Positions 1 to 12,800 of a DNA stretch of 64,000 nucleotides are shown here, piece after piece; the stretch's first letter is position 1, and each line of letters begins with the position of its first letter. The DNA lies in the NCBI RefSeq assembly GCF_040712315.1, contig NC_134018.1, forward strand, positions 744,001 through 808,000, read 5' to 3'. The notes under the pieces are model-generated. The model ran no database searches. It saw nothing but the letters and a program-made list of their open reading frames with translations, and had not been told where the DNA came from. This stretch comes from Castanea sativa. Its lineage: Eukaryota > Streptophyta > Magnoliopsida > Fagales > Fagaceae. Made by a program: the position numbers and the translations under genes.

Positions 1-1468
1 ACTATCTCCCTCATCATAAAGTTTTGAACTTTTTGATGACGTCAGCAGGTTAATTGGATTAATTCAACCACTTAATAATTCAATAAGTAATCAACCAGCA
101 AAAGAAAAGCAATAACAGTAAAAAGTAATAAAAAGTACATAGATTTTGATGATGAAGTAGAAAATAAATGAAGAAACTTTTCAATGAAAAAAACCTCCCC
201 TAGAACGAACTTGTAAAAAAAGTAGTCAACCATAGTAATCAATCTTGTAGAAAAAGTCACTAAGCAAAATATTTACAATGGTCTACTTACAAACCCTTTG
301 ATGTGAGTCTCTATGAACGAACTTGTTTACAATCTAAAACCTTGAAAGCTAGCAAAAATGACCCATTGTTGTAGGGCAAGCTTTGAGGTTTCAAGAACAT
401 TGGTTGAAGCACAAATGATTTTATTTGTTTAGCAATCAATGAACAAAGAGAGATTTTTTTTTTTTTTTTGGCTCAAGGATATTGCTTTTCAGATTTGCTT
501 TTGGTGGGCTGCTCTCTCTTTACTTGAGAAACATGCTTAAGAATGTTTATATATAGGCAGGTTTAGGTCAATGCAGAAATTAGGTTTCTAATAGAACTCA
601 TAAACAAATATCCTTCACTCTTGTTTTTATTAATTCAAAATTTCCTGAATTTTCTAGAATGTAACAAGTGGCACAATAGGGTAATTACACTTTTAAATCC
701 ATGGGATCATGGATAGTGACGTAGGAGCAGATATGACAATTACTAACCCATGTAAAAGTGTACACAGTAGTGATAAGCGGTATCGAAGTAGTTTTAAGAA
801 GTTACAAAGCACAATAAAAAATTGTGATGTGTGTTAGTGAAGCTCAAAGAGAGAGAAACACATAAAAGGAACAACTGTTTGTAACTGCCAAGTTTCAAGT
901 ATAATATAGAAGGCTCATTTTCAAGGGAAACACACCACTCTCTTGTAATATTTAGTTTCTTATGAGATTTTCTTGCAATTCATAGGGTTCTAGAAGGTGT
1001 TTATGCTCGTTAGTGCTTCCTTGTAATCTTGTTGCTTATTTTAATCTTGTTTATACAAGTTTGTTTCAATTTGATTCAAGTTCTTAGTTATTAGTCTCGT
1101 TTGATCCACAATGCATTATTTTCAATCTAATTTGATGTTTAAAATGCTTACTTAGGTTATGTTTTGTTCATTGCTTTGCCCTTTTTATCTTCAAACTATT
1201 ATAATTATTTAGATTGATTAGGCTTAAAACTGCTTTTCTTATAATCAAACTTACTGTGAATATGTATAACTTAGTTGCTTATAATTCAATGGCATTTGCT
1301 CTTACTTGGAACTTTAGTCCTCATACTTGGTTAACTTATAATTTAATTTACTCACTTTTCGAAGTTTGTAATTCTTTGCATTTTCCTTGTTTGAGTATAA
1401 AAAGCTCTCTTAATTGAGACAATACCAAATCATAAGCAATTATTTCTCTCATGCCGATAACCCTATAG
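1..1468. other. non-coding flank, no gene recognised
   Basis: AT-rich sequence with only short chance reading frames that resemble no family I know. It contains a T-tract near 455-470. The stretch from about 840 to 1130 reads like promoter or leader sequence of an old repeat but has no terminal structure I could define. Confidence 0.5.
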
Positions 1469-1473
1469 TGAAG

Positions 1474-2971
1474 TATTGTGAAATTTTAAAATACTCGCAA
1501 GTGTACAAACCGTACCGAAGTATAGTTTGACAAGAACGAGATCGAACCCACAGGGACTTGAATGAATGTAGGAAAATTAATTAAATCTTTAACCAAATTA
1601 ATCCTAATCTAGTTTAATAAAAATTGGTTGTTTTGAAATTAAATAAACTAAGTAAATAGTTAAACTAAGCAAAAGATATAAAGCAATAAAAAGATGTAAA
1701 CAATCAAAGGAAATGAATTAAGGTTTTGGAATCCGCCTTGTAAGTCATATCAGCATATATTTATGATCATTAATTTTTCCCAACTACTACATGATAATCT
1801 AGAAATCAATCTTGCTATCATGAAAAATATTCTCATTAAAATCCTTATTTTAAAAATCAAAAGCATGTTCTTCTTCGCTTCTTAAGTATAAAATCAAATC
1901 ATTAATTGTATCTATAGCCAAACAAATCACAAGATATATTCAATTCTAAAAATCAAATCATAAATTGTATCCATTGACAAATAAATCACAAGCGATATCC
2001 AATTTTATAATCAAGAATTAATAAACCAAGCATTCAATTAATTAAGACAAATCCTAAATCATGAGAAAAACATGATTGAATTCATATCTAGAATCTCATC
2101 TTAGTCAATTGATATGAAGCAAGAACAATTTAAATCATTAAAGAACAACTATTGTGGGAAAAATCAAATCACATAAATATTACTAATAATCTTTAACAAG
2201 GTTTCATCCTCAACCCTAATTATAAATTTAGCTACTCATAGTAATTAAAATAAAACACAAGAATAAAATACTAAACATTAAACTAGACAAATAAAATAAA
2301 ACTAACTGTCATGGAAGAAAACCAAAGAAGTAGCTGCACTTTCTATGTTCAGCCCCCAGCCCTAGCACTGGCCTCCCTTGAATTTTGCCCTAAAAAGCCT
2401 TTAAATAGGTCAAGGAATCCTATTACAAGTTGAATTCCCGTTTGGAGAAAATTCCAAATTTTAAAGCTTCACTTATCCGACAATTTTGGCCCATTTAACG
2501 TCAGAATTCAGACTTTTGGTAAACTACAAAGTTGTAGCCCTTTAAGTTAAATTTTCAGCCCAACTTGAATCATCTCGATTGGACATCTGAACCGAAAGTT
2601 ATGCCAAAAATACTAATTGATGTGCAGGCTGGAATCCTAATCCGAATTGAATTTGGATTTGATGCAAATTTCCTTTGATTGCCTGCTCTAATTGGACTTA
2701 AATTTAATTGAGTTGACCTTATTTAACTTCATCATGGCCCTTGTAAAAGTAAAGTCCATTAGTTTTCTTCTTTGCACAAATCCACTTATTTAATTCCATT
2801 CTCCTACAAAAGATAAATTCACGCAATAAGATTCAATTAAGCACAAAATTGATTATTCACCATTATTCCAAAACCAAATATAAAATGCATGAATTACCTC
2901 AAAATAAGTATGATAATGCTTTCTAACAATGATATAAATATGCAAAATTAAGCTATTATCAATGCACATCA
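1474..2971 (-). mobile_element. solo-LTR-like element, copy 1 of 3
   Basis: A 1,498-bp element flanked by a perfect 5-bp direct repeat TGAAG (1469-1473 and 2972-2976). Its ends match the copies at 28346-29801 and 60733-62169. The left end reads TATTGTGAAATTTT, where the third copy has TGTTGTGAAA, and the right end is AATGCACATCA, so the ancestral termini were TG...CA. No long reading frame and no internal retrotransposon domain is present, which fits a solo LTR left by LTR-LTR recombination. On the minus strand there is a TATTTAAAGG TATA-like box near 2395-2410, so the LTR sense is probably minus. Family not identified; termini and target duplication point to an LTR retrotransposon. Confidence 0.75.
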
Positions 2972-2976
2972 TGAAG

Positions 2977-3357
2977 CTTACACCCACATTGTCTTCCCTA
3001 TACTACTTGGCCAAGCCCAAAGCCACATAGTTACCCATTTTAATCCACATTACAAAAGGGGGGGGGGGGATTGAGAGAACCAATTGCTAGCTAGAGGTCC
3101 ACAAAGTTGAGGGACGCTATGACGAAGGCTATCTCACCATGGTGGGCTAGGATGAGAAGCATACAATGACATTCGAAAAATAGTTTGGTGGGCGTGGACC
3201 ATGGACTATTTCTACAAATCCAACTCCATCTTTTACAACAAACTCAATGCACGTTCACAAGAGTCTAATATAATATATTCACATGATCATTGTTAGTAAT
3301 ACATCAACCATTTTTATTATGTATCAATCATAACATCCGGTCACTCAAAAAAGGAAC
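2977..3357. other. spacer between LTR copy and PA200 promoter
   Basis: No gene. It holds a 12-nt poly-G tract (3058-3069) and otherwise unremarkable AT-rich sequence. It is the distal upstream region of the PA200 gene. Confidence 0.5.
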
Positions 3358-3403
3358 AACAGTCTCACATAATGTGAATATAACAGTCTCACATAATGTG
3401 AGC
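3358..3403 (+). repeat. tandem palindromic motif upstream of PA200
   Basis: The 19-nt string ACAGTCTCACATAATGTGA occurs twice in direct orientation about 24 bp apart. Each contains TCACATAATGTGA, a 13-bp inverted repeat that is perfect apart from the central base. It lies about 370 bp before the PA200 TATA box. It could be a dimeric factor-binding site or a small duplication; no family is recognised. Confidence 0.5.
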
Positions 3404-3740
3404 GACCAGCTCTATCCGCTCCAGCGAGCGGTCTCATTAGATACCAACTCTATTATTTCGAGCACTAACGAAATGTGAGGAGAGAGAGAGAGAGTGGAGA
3501 TGTTTTTGTGAGTACTAGGTGAAACCGGCTACTTTCACCTCCCCTAGAAAAATCTATAAGATTACCATACCACCTTTAAGTTTCCTATTGGTTAATGAAA
3601 AGTCATGTAGGACCATCCTACACTCATTCAACTGCAACTTTCGTTGTTTGCATTTTGGGGCCTTGGTATTTTGTTCTGTACAGTCCCAACTTTCTTGTTG
3701 AGAAAGAAAAGCCAGACCAATTCACACGCACATAAAACAT

Positions 3741-3750
3741 TATATATACT
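3741..3750 (+). promoter_or_regulatory. putative PA200 TATA box
   Basis: TATATATACT lies 94 bp before the PA200 start codon at 3835. Transcription would begin near 3775 in a CT-rich leader, giving a leader of about 60 nt, normal for plants. Inference from position and consensus only. Confidence 0.5.
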
Positions 3751-3834
3751 AAATACCACTCCTCGCACATTTCATCCAAGTCTTCGTGTTCTTCTTCTAC
3801 TTCTTCATTTGCTTCAATTCAAGACACTAAAAAA

Positions 3835-6800
3835 ATGCATCTCTACAATGCTTGGCTTCCACCACCAGTGGCTCAAGAGACCAAGAGAGAGAAAGACTCA
3901 TTCTCGCGGGTCGTCTGCTCTGTCAAGAACTCTTTCAAACCTGATGACCCAGATTCTGTCTACTCCACTCTCAAGTGGATCTCTGTCATCGACCTGTGAG
4001 CTTTCTTTTAATTTTCTTTGCTCTTTCTTGATTATGTTTTTTTCCTTTTTTCAGTCTTATCAATTTGTTTTCGATCTTGGGTCTTTCTTTTTTTCTCAAT
4101 TTGACTCTAAATTTTGGGTCTTTTGAGATTTTTCAGTACCATTTCGATTCTGGGTGTGCTTTGTTTTTTCCTTATCTGAATTCATGTGGAAATTTGTCTT
4201 AGAATTTGGTTATGCCTTCCGTTTGCACGAGTAAATAACAATAATTTTGATGGTTCTGAATTGTGGATTATTGGGTGCCCATTTGATCAATGAGTGAGTT
4301 AGGAAATGAATCATTGACAGTGAAGATTGGGGTTTAAGGTGGATTATTGGGTGCCTTTTGTTCTTCGTTTATGGCTTGGCCCTTTAACTTTTTTGTTTCA
4401 ATTTTCTTATATGAAGCTGTTTTAGTTCATATTTCTACCTACCTCACTACGTGGGTTGTTGGTGGTACTTGGATGACATTTATCTACGTATAACTGTTCT
4501 AATTTCACTCGAAAATGGTGTGATTTTTTATTTATTTATAAATTTATCGAAGTAATTAAGCAATAGCGATAGATGAGCTTTAGGGGTTGAGTTACATGAA
4601 ACAATAGATAATGAACTTGTTTATCTGTCCTGATATTGAGAAATAGAGGCATTTCTACAGAAATTTTTGCTGAAGAGTATGTATGCCTTAGCTTGAGTCG
4701 GGGAGCAGGGAAATTCGTGTGGGAGTTGAGAAATGACTATGGCAGTAGTGGGATACAAGACTTGGAATAAGGCCCCTGGGACTTGCACTGGTGAATTTCA
4801 TATTTTTAGGGTGTTTGCATTTAGAGGGTAGGGGGTGTGGCATTGATAGATACTCTGCCTCTAGGAATGGAGCCAATTAGCACTACTTACGAATATGAGT
4901 TTATCATTGGAATCTTCTGCCCTGCTGCATTTGTGGGGTTGGCATCACTGAATACAAGGAGCCTCCCTCCCTTTTAGGCTGGTTTGAGTGGCAGGCTAAC
5001 CTAAGTCCTTGCTTAACTGATTGCTTTTTGCTATAGGCCATCCAAAAGAAATGATAGTTGGCTTTTGCCTCTTATGCAAGTTGGCATTGGGAGATTGGGA
5101 GTGTTTTGGTTCATAAGATGGCATAGATGGTGTGCACTAGAGGTAGACCCTAGTGTCTGTTATAAGTGCTGACATAACATTTTGAGGGAGCGCATTTGAC
5201 TAGTTCAGGGTTGACCAATTTCAATATGGATGTTCAAACAGTGAATTACCAAATCAGTATCGTTTTAAATTTTGATGTGAAATTAGAAACATATTTGATA
5301 AATTACTAATTCTCCCAAAAACTTAAGTTGTTAGGGAATTGTGAATTAATAATCTAACCAATATTTGAACACTCCCCTCGCGTGTGAGCCTAGCCTTTCC
5401 CTTAATAAGTGGGGCCCAACACATGAGATTTTTTTTAACTTTTTAAATGGGAGGTAGAGCAGAGACAAGGTTTGAACTCAGGTACACTTGTTCTAATACC
5501 ATGATAAATTACCAATTTTTCCAAGTGACCTCAACAGCTTAAGTTGTTAGGAGATGATAAATCTAATCATTCAACCAATATTTGAATGATTTCCTGCCTT
5601 CCATAAACATAAACAAATGCAAGGAATACAAGTTTTGAGGTTAGAAGTTATTACAGTTCCTTCTACCCTAATAATCTTGTTTCCTTTCCATGGAAAATGA
5701 TATGGCAATCGAAGGCGCCTCCAAGGGTAGCCTTCTTTTCTTGGTCTGCTTCCTTAGGTAAGATCTTAACAACAGACAACCTTCGTAAAAGACGAGTGAT
5801 AGTTCTTGACTGGTGCTCTATGTGTAAGAGGTGTGGGGAGTCGGTGGATCATCTTCTACTTCATTGCACCATAGCTTGGGAGTTGTGGTCTTTGGTTTTC
5901 TGTTTGTTTGGCATTCAGTGGGTTATGCCTCGTACTGTTATTGAGGTGTTTGAGGCTTGGCAAGGAAAGTTTGCGCGACATCGTCACATTGATGTTTGGA
6001 GATTAGTACCTCACTGCTTGATTTGGTGCATTTGGCGAGAAAGGAATGCTAGAAGTTTTGAGGGCTGTGAACGATCTTTGCTGGAGATTAAGTCATTTTT
6101 CTTACACACACTTTTTGAATGGAGTGTGGTTTTTTCTCATTTTTCTTGTTCTTCCTTTTCTATTTTTCTTGACCGTTGTTCTTTTGTTTCTTGATTTTTG
6201 TACCCATAGTACATCCCCAATGTACTCGTCTTGGCTTTTTCTTTATTATTTTTAATAATATTCTTACGTTATTTATCAAAAAAAATAAACAAATGCAAGC
6301 ATCGCTGAAGTGTCATGACCTTTGAAATGTAAAATCATTTGATCACTGATTCAAGCCAGGAATTGAATCAATTAGAGAATCACTTATAAAAGAATGAAAA
6401 TCGATTAGAGATCTGGTTAAAAATCAATAAAGTGAGGTGCATAACAGAATGTAATCCTCAACTTGTGATTACATTGTTAAACTATTGTCCCACTTAACAA
6501 ACTTCATAATGACCGTAACAACTTCACATGGAAGACACTTCATGCTATACCTTGACAAATTCTGAAGATATCCAGTTCTAACTACTAAACCTTACATTTT
6601 CAAAGCAAGCTTTAAGCTGTCACCATGGATTTCAGTTGCTTGGAGGTGTCTGTTCATCAGTATAAGATCTCATGCACTAGCACATTAGGGGTTGCCTTGT
6701 GCCTATATGGCTCTTTATCACATATATTTCTAATTTTGCTTATTTAATAATTAATACTAGTGATACATTATCTTTTATTGTGTTGGTGTTTGGTGATGTA

Positions 6801-9800
6801 TGGGTCTTTTTTTTTTTTGATAAGTAATAAAGCTTTATTGAAATAAAAAAGAGATAGCCCCCCAAGTACACAGGGAGTATACGCGCGGGGGGGGGGGGGG
6901 GGGGTTGGGTGAACAAATCAAAGATGAACATTACAAACATCAAGCAAATCCAAAATGGAAGAAAAAGGATGGTTTCTCCACGCGGAGAACCAGTCCAATA
7001 AGGTTCTGAAAAAAAGAAGTTTGAGATCAGGCATGGAATGCTCAATGTCTTTAAAACACCTACTATCCCTCTCTTTCCAAATACACCACATCAAACAATG
7101 AGGAACAACCATCCAAATATCTCCATTACGATGACGACCAAATCGACCTCGCCAGCAAGCAAATAGCCCCACAACAGACATTGGCATAACCCAACAGACT
7201 CCAAATAAACCAAAAACCATATCCCACAACTCCAAAGCAACCGGACAATGAAGGAATAGATGGTCAACAGTTTCACTATTACGCTTGCACATATAATATC
7301 AATCCAAAATGCAAACCTTTCTTTCCTTAAATTGTCAACTGTTAGACATTTCCCCAAGGCAACGGTCCAAACAAAGAAAGCCACCCTAGAGGGAATCTTC
7401 TGCTTCCAAATGTTTTTCCAAGGGAAAAACTGCTCATTATGGCTAACTAGAAGATGGTAGTATGCACTGATCGTAAACCCCTTACTCTTACCAGGCAGCC
7501 AACATCTCTTATCCTCCCCAATCCCCCTTACAGGAGTGCTATAAATGGTGTTTATGAAGCTCCTGAAAGCTTCCAATTCCCGATTATGCACATCCCTACA
7601 AAAATGAATCTCCCAATGGAGGACTCCATTAGCGAACCTCATAAGATCCGCCATACTTGCCTCTTTGATACGACAAATCCTATATAATTTAGGAAAGCGG
7701 TCTGCAAGAGAAGAAGAATCACACCAATGATCAAGCCAAAACTGCACTTTTGATCCATCTCCGATTTCATACAGAATAAACCGAGATAAAGAGGGCCACC
7801 CCCTTCTAATATATTTCCACAAACTGACTCCATAAGGACCAGAGAAGGAGCTAGAACACCAACCACCCCAATCACAACCATACTTCACCTCTATCACTTG
7901 ACGCCATAAAGCATCCCATTGTTGCCCAAATCTCCATAACCACTTCCCTAATAAAGCTACATTGAAAGTTCTCAGGTTCCTAATCCCCAACCCACCTGAG
8001 GAAAGCGGGGTACACACCGTAGACCAATCAACTAGGTGAAATTTGGGCTCATTCCCTAGGCCACCCCAGAGAAAGTCCCGCTGAAGTCTAGCAATATGGT
8101 TGGCCACGGAAGCAGGAATAGGGAATAAAGAAAGAAAATAAGTAGGGAGATTAGAGAGAGTGCTTTTAATAAGAGTGACTCTAGCTCCCTTGGATAAATA
8201 TAATTTTTTCCAACCTGCTAGATGTATTAGTCTCTTAATGGCAAATAACTATGTTTTATTTATTTTATAAATGACATTTTTTTTTAAGTAAAACTTTATT
8301 AAAATTAAAAAACCAGAGTACAATGGACCCCAATTACACAGGCCTTGTACTAAGGATATCGCTGAGAGTCACTCAAAAAGATGCATGGAGCAAATTACTA
8401 TGTGTTATGGATGGTGCATGTGAGATATATGTCATAGTAAAGTTTTTCATGTTGGAGGCACACAAATAATTGTCACACAAATAATGGTTGGTCTCAATCT
8501 GGTGTAGAGATTTATAAGTTGGTTTGGAAGATGTAGATATAATGTGTTTATATTGCTTTTCAATTGAAAACGTTCTTTTCAGAAATTTTTGAAAATTTGT
8601 TTTGTTTTGTTTTGTTTTTTTTTTTTGGCACATAGTTGCTCTGGTCCTTCTATCAGACTGGTCTTTTTTCACTTATAGCTAGTAATTGTAGAACTTGTTT
8701 GTGAAGCGGATGGAGCTAGCTCATCCATGCCTTGTCCCATCTATATTGATTGGTGACAGGATTGAAATCTGACTTGAATTTATTTGTTATGCAGTTTCAT
8801 AAAGGCAAAAAGTGATGTATCTTTGGAAGATGTCAGCACACTCGTGGAGATAGGGTTGGAGTTGTTTAAGAGCTCACAAAACAAGCTTTATGCCCAGGTG
8901 ATCTATTGTGTCATGTGAAATTTTTTCTCCTTGTACATATTTACTTTTGCAATTTTTCTTTTCTGATATGATGTACCGTTTGTGTTGATTAGGTTAGATG
9001 GGGAAATATCTTAGTAAGGGTACTTAATAAGTATCGGAAGAAGTTGTCCTTGAAAGTTCAATGGCGACCTTTGTATGATACTTTGGTTAATACACATTTC
9101 ACAAGGTGAGTTTTAAGTATTAGCCTTCAAAATGTATTGTTCATTTATTTATTTATTCTTAGTTCAACTAAGTATTGCCATTATTTAATTGATTGGTTAA
9201 ATTATGATAAATTATTATGAACACTCAATGGCAGCTCACCCCCCGCCCCCAAATAAGAATGAGGCGAATGATGAGGTTATGTTGGATTGTGTATAAATAA
9301 CCAATCTCCTATTTATGCACTAAAACTGTTTAGTGCTTTTGAAGCTTTTTTTTTGGATAAGTAATATGCAATTTATTGAAAAGAGGAATGCATAATGTAC
9401 ACAGGATGTATACATACAGTGAACCTGAAGAATTAAAATATACAAAAATTACAATCAAAAGGAAATAGAATCAATAAACTCTACAACTGAACATGCATCT
9501 AGTGCCAAATGTTCGGGCCCATTCAGGCAACCGTACAAAAAATGTTTTCAGCTCAATAAAAGAGAGCACACCATCTTTAAATTTGTGGTTTTTCTTTTTC
9601 AAAATTACCCACATCAAGCAAAGGGAAATCATTCCAATAAAAAAAATCTGTATCAAAAAGTAAATTCTTAATGATCTAAGGTCTCTAGCTTAAAGTCGTT
9701 CTCTTTTTGTTGCTGTCATACTTTGCATTCCCTTCAACTTAATATAGTTGAATTTTTCTTGACCTGTCAATAATTGCTTTTTTTTTGCTTCACTGAATTG

Positions 9801-12800
9801 CATTTACACTTTTTTTTCTTGTACTTCCTAGTTTTGGAAACTTTATATGCTGATGACTTAGGATTATTCATCTGTTACAGGGATACTGGTCCTGAAGGGT
9901 GGAGATTGAGACAGAGGCATTTTGAGGCTATTACTTCCCTTGTTCGATCCTGCCGGAGGTTTTTCCCACCTGGTTCTGCCTTTGAGATATGGTCTGAGTT
10001 TAGGTCAGTGCTCTGAGGATCTCTCTCTTTGATTTTGTTGATCTGTCTAAAAGCCTTGAAGTTACTTTGGATTTCTTTGGCCATCAGTAGGTTCAATTTG
10101 ATTTTGGATTTTTTCAAAGTGAATTACGTATGATTCTATCTCTTAAGTTACATATGGCATATATTTAATGTTTTTGATCTTTAGCTTTTTCATGGAGGCA
10201 GAATGCACTATAGTTTTAGTAATTTGTTTTATTTAGGTCAGTGTTCTGAGGATCTCTCTCTTTGATTTTGTTGATCTGTCTAAAAGCCTTGAAGTTACTT
10301 TGGATTTCTTTGGCCATCAGTAGGTTCAATTTGATTTTGGATTTTTTCAAAGTGAATTACGTATGATTATATCTCTTAAGTTACATATGGCATATATTTA
10401 ATGTTTTTGACCTTTAGCTTTACATGGAGGCAGAATGCACTAGAGTTTTAGTAATTTGTTTTATTAATAGCTACACCAAGTACACCAGACATTGTCTATG
10501 AAAATTCATGTTATTTTTGTGGAAATATTATTTTTTTAATAATCTTAAAACAACCAAAATATTAGGTTTTAGAAATAATAAAAAAACTCAATTTGGTCAC
10601 TTCAGTATTGACTTTTTGTTAAACATCTGTACTCCCCCGATGTTTAGCCTTTGATGATTCAGCAACAAAAAACAGGCAGCCTGAATAGAAATCAATGCGG
10701 TCAATGTAGGCTTTAAATCTCTTCAAACTTTGTACTGTACTGAATTTATAGTATTCATGTGGAGTCACTTGCCCCAATTGAATTGAATTTTGGCGTGGTC
10801 ATAATAGTGAAAGCTCTGTGTGTTCATTCTTTACTTTTTGTTGCTTACCATCTAATGTAACAAATCTGCAGATCTTTATTGGAAAATCCATGGCATAATT
10901 CATCATTTGAAGGATCTGGGTTTGTGAGACTGTTTCTTCCTACAAATTTAGACAACCAGGACTTTTTTACAAAGTAAGCAGCACATATTTTTGTTGAGAA
11001 TCCATAGCCAACCCCAAAAATTTGGGATTAAGGCTTGTTGTTGTTGTAAGCAGCACATATTTTTGAGAACTCCTATTCTTTGTGGTTTTCTTTATGTGGC
11101 TTGTTTGGGCAAATTAACTTCTATTGTTGGCATGGCAGTGATTGGATTAAATCGTGTATAGACCTGTGGGACTCGATGCCAAATTGCCAATTTTGGAATA
11201 GTCAATGGGCTGCTCTAGTAGCTCGTGTTGTAAAGAACTGCAACTCCATAGAATGGGAGTGTTTCTTACCCACACTTTTTGCCAGATACTTGAATATGTT
11301 TGAGGTGAGTGTATGAATTGTTTAAATAGTGTTGAATATGTATTGATACTGTTTACATACAGTGGTCCCTAGCATGTGGATGTGAGTCTTGTAGTTGAGC
11401 ATGATTTTCTTCTAACTAATGCTTATCATAAATAAAGTGGAAGTACATTTTGACAGAAATTGTAGATCCTTGATTGATTATGCATCAATAATAACAATTA
11501 AATCATGTTTTTTTTTGCTCCTACAAGATGGCCTAAAATAATTATAAGGCTTTGTTTGTTTTATTGAATAATGTTTTTCGATGTAAAATTTTTTCTACTA
11601 GGGAAAGCATTTTCTCTTTTAGTGTTTGGTTGCATTTTTGAAAATGCTTCAGAAATTATTTTTCGGTGTTTGTTGCTAGATAAAATGTGCAAAATTTCCT
11701 CCATCACAAAATCTGTATATCCACAACCAAAACCCGTTACTGGACAAAACACCCAAATAGATCAAAACCCTACATATCCACAATACCCATTACAGATTGG
11801 CAGCAGGAAAATCCCAAACACCCATTACAGATTGGTGGAAAATCCCAAAATCACAACACCCATAACAGATCATCTGCAGTGGCAGATCAGCAGAGTGCTG
11901 ATGGCCACAGCTTGCCTGCCAGCATTGACCGCCAAGCCTTTGTGCCTCAACAAACCCCAACATTTGACCACCAAGTGGATCAGAAAAAAATGAACCCTCT
12001 GCACCAACGATCACTGCGCCACCATGCCGCTTCACCCTGTGCCACCATGCTAACAATCCCATGCCCCTCAGCTGGCATCCTTCGGGTATGAGAAGGAGAG
12101 CAAGGAGGGTGGAGGTCTGTGTGTGATAGAGAGAGGGGGAGGGGGTGGTTGTCTGTGTGAGAAAGGTTTTTTACACACCCAAAAATTCTTAAAATGTTTT
12201 CTGGAGAACATTTAACTATGAAATGGAGCCTAAGACTTACTACTGCTGCTGCTACTGCTACTGTTAATAAGAATTACTATTATTATTATTGTTGTTGTTA
12301 TTTCTATATTATGTTATTATTATTATTGTTACTATGCACACTTATATGCCTTCACCCAATCTGTGAACCACAGGTTCCTGTGGCAAATGGAAGTGGATCA
12401 TATCCTTTTTCTGTGGATGTTCCCCGAAACACAAGGTTCTTGTTCTCCAATAAAACAGTCACCCCAGCAAAGGCCATCGCAAAAGCAATTGTAAGATTTT
12501 TGCGCTATGGCCTACATTTTACTCTTTGCATGAAGTGGTCCCCATTTGGATGGTTCCTAAGATGTTGGTATAAATTTTATAATTTTGATGGCAGGTGTAT
12601 CTATTAAGACCTGGTAGTTCGATGCAAGATCAGTTTGAGAAATTGGTCAACCTCTTGGAACAGTTTGTTCACTCACATTCTCATACACATTTTATTTTAT
12701 TTTTCCAAGTGTGTGAATTGGTAATAAAAACTGTCAGTTCTTTACTGGTGTCTGTTGTAGATATTACCATCCCTCCAATGGTGGTCGTTGGACTTATTCG

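Noticed and set aside
1474..2971. Interpreting the three 1.45-kb repeats as a segmental duplication or DNA transposon
   Set aside because: Each has a different perfect 5-bp flank and TG...CA termini without long inverted repeats, which fits LTRs better.
6740..8107. Long minus-strand ORF of 338 codons as a host gene
   Set aside because: Its content is the C-terminal part of plant LINE ORF2, it is frameshifted and ends at a poly-T tract inside an intron.
11571..12091. Overlapping ORFs of 134-140 codons inside PA200 intron 6
   Set aside because: They lie in repeat-derived intron sequence with inverted ends, have no recognisable domain, and overlap in two frames, so they look like chance ORFs.
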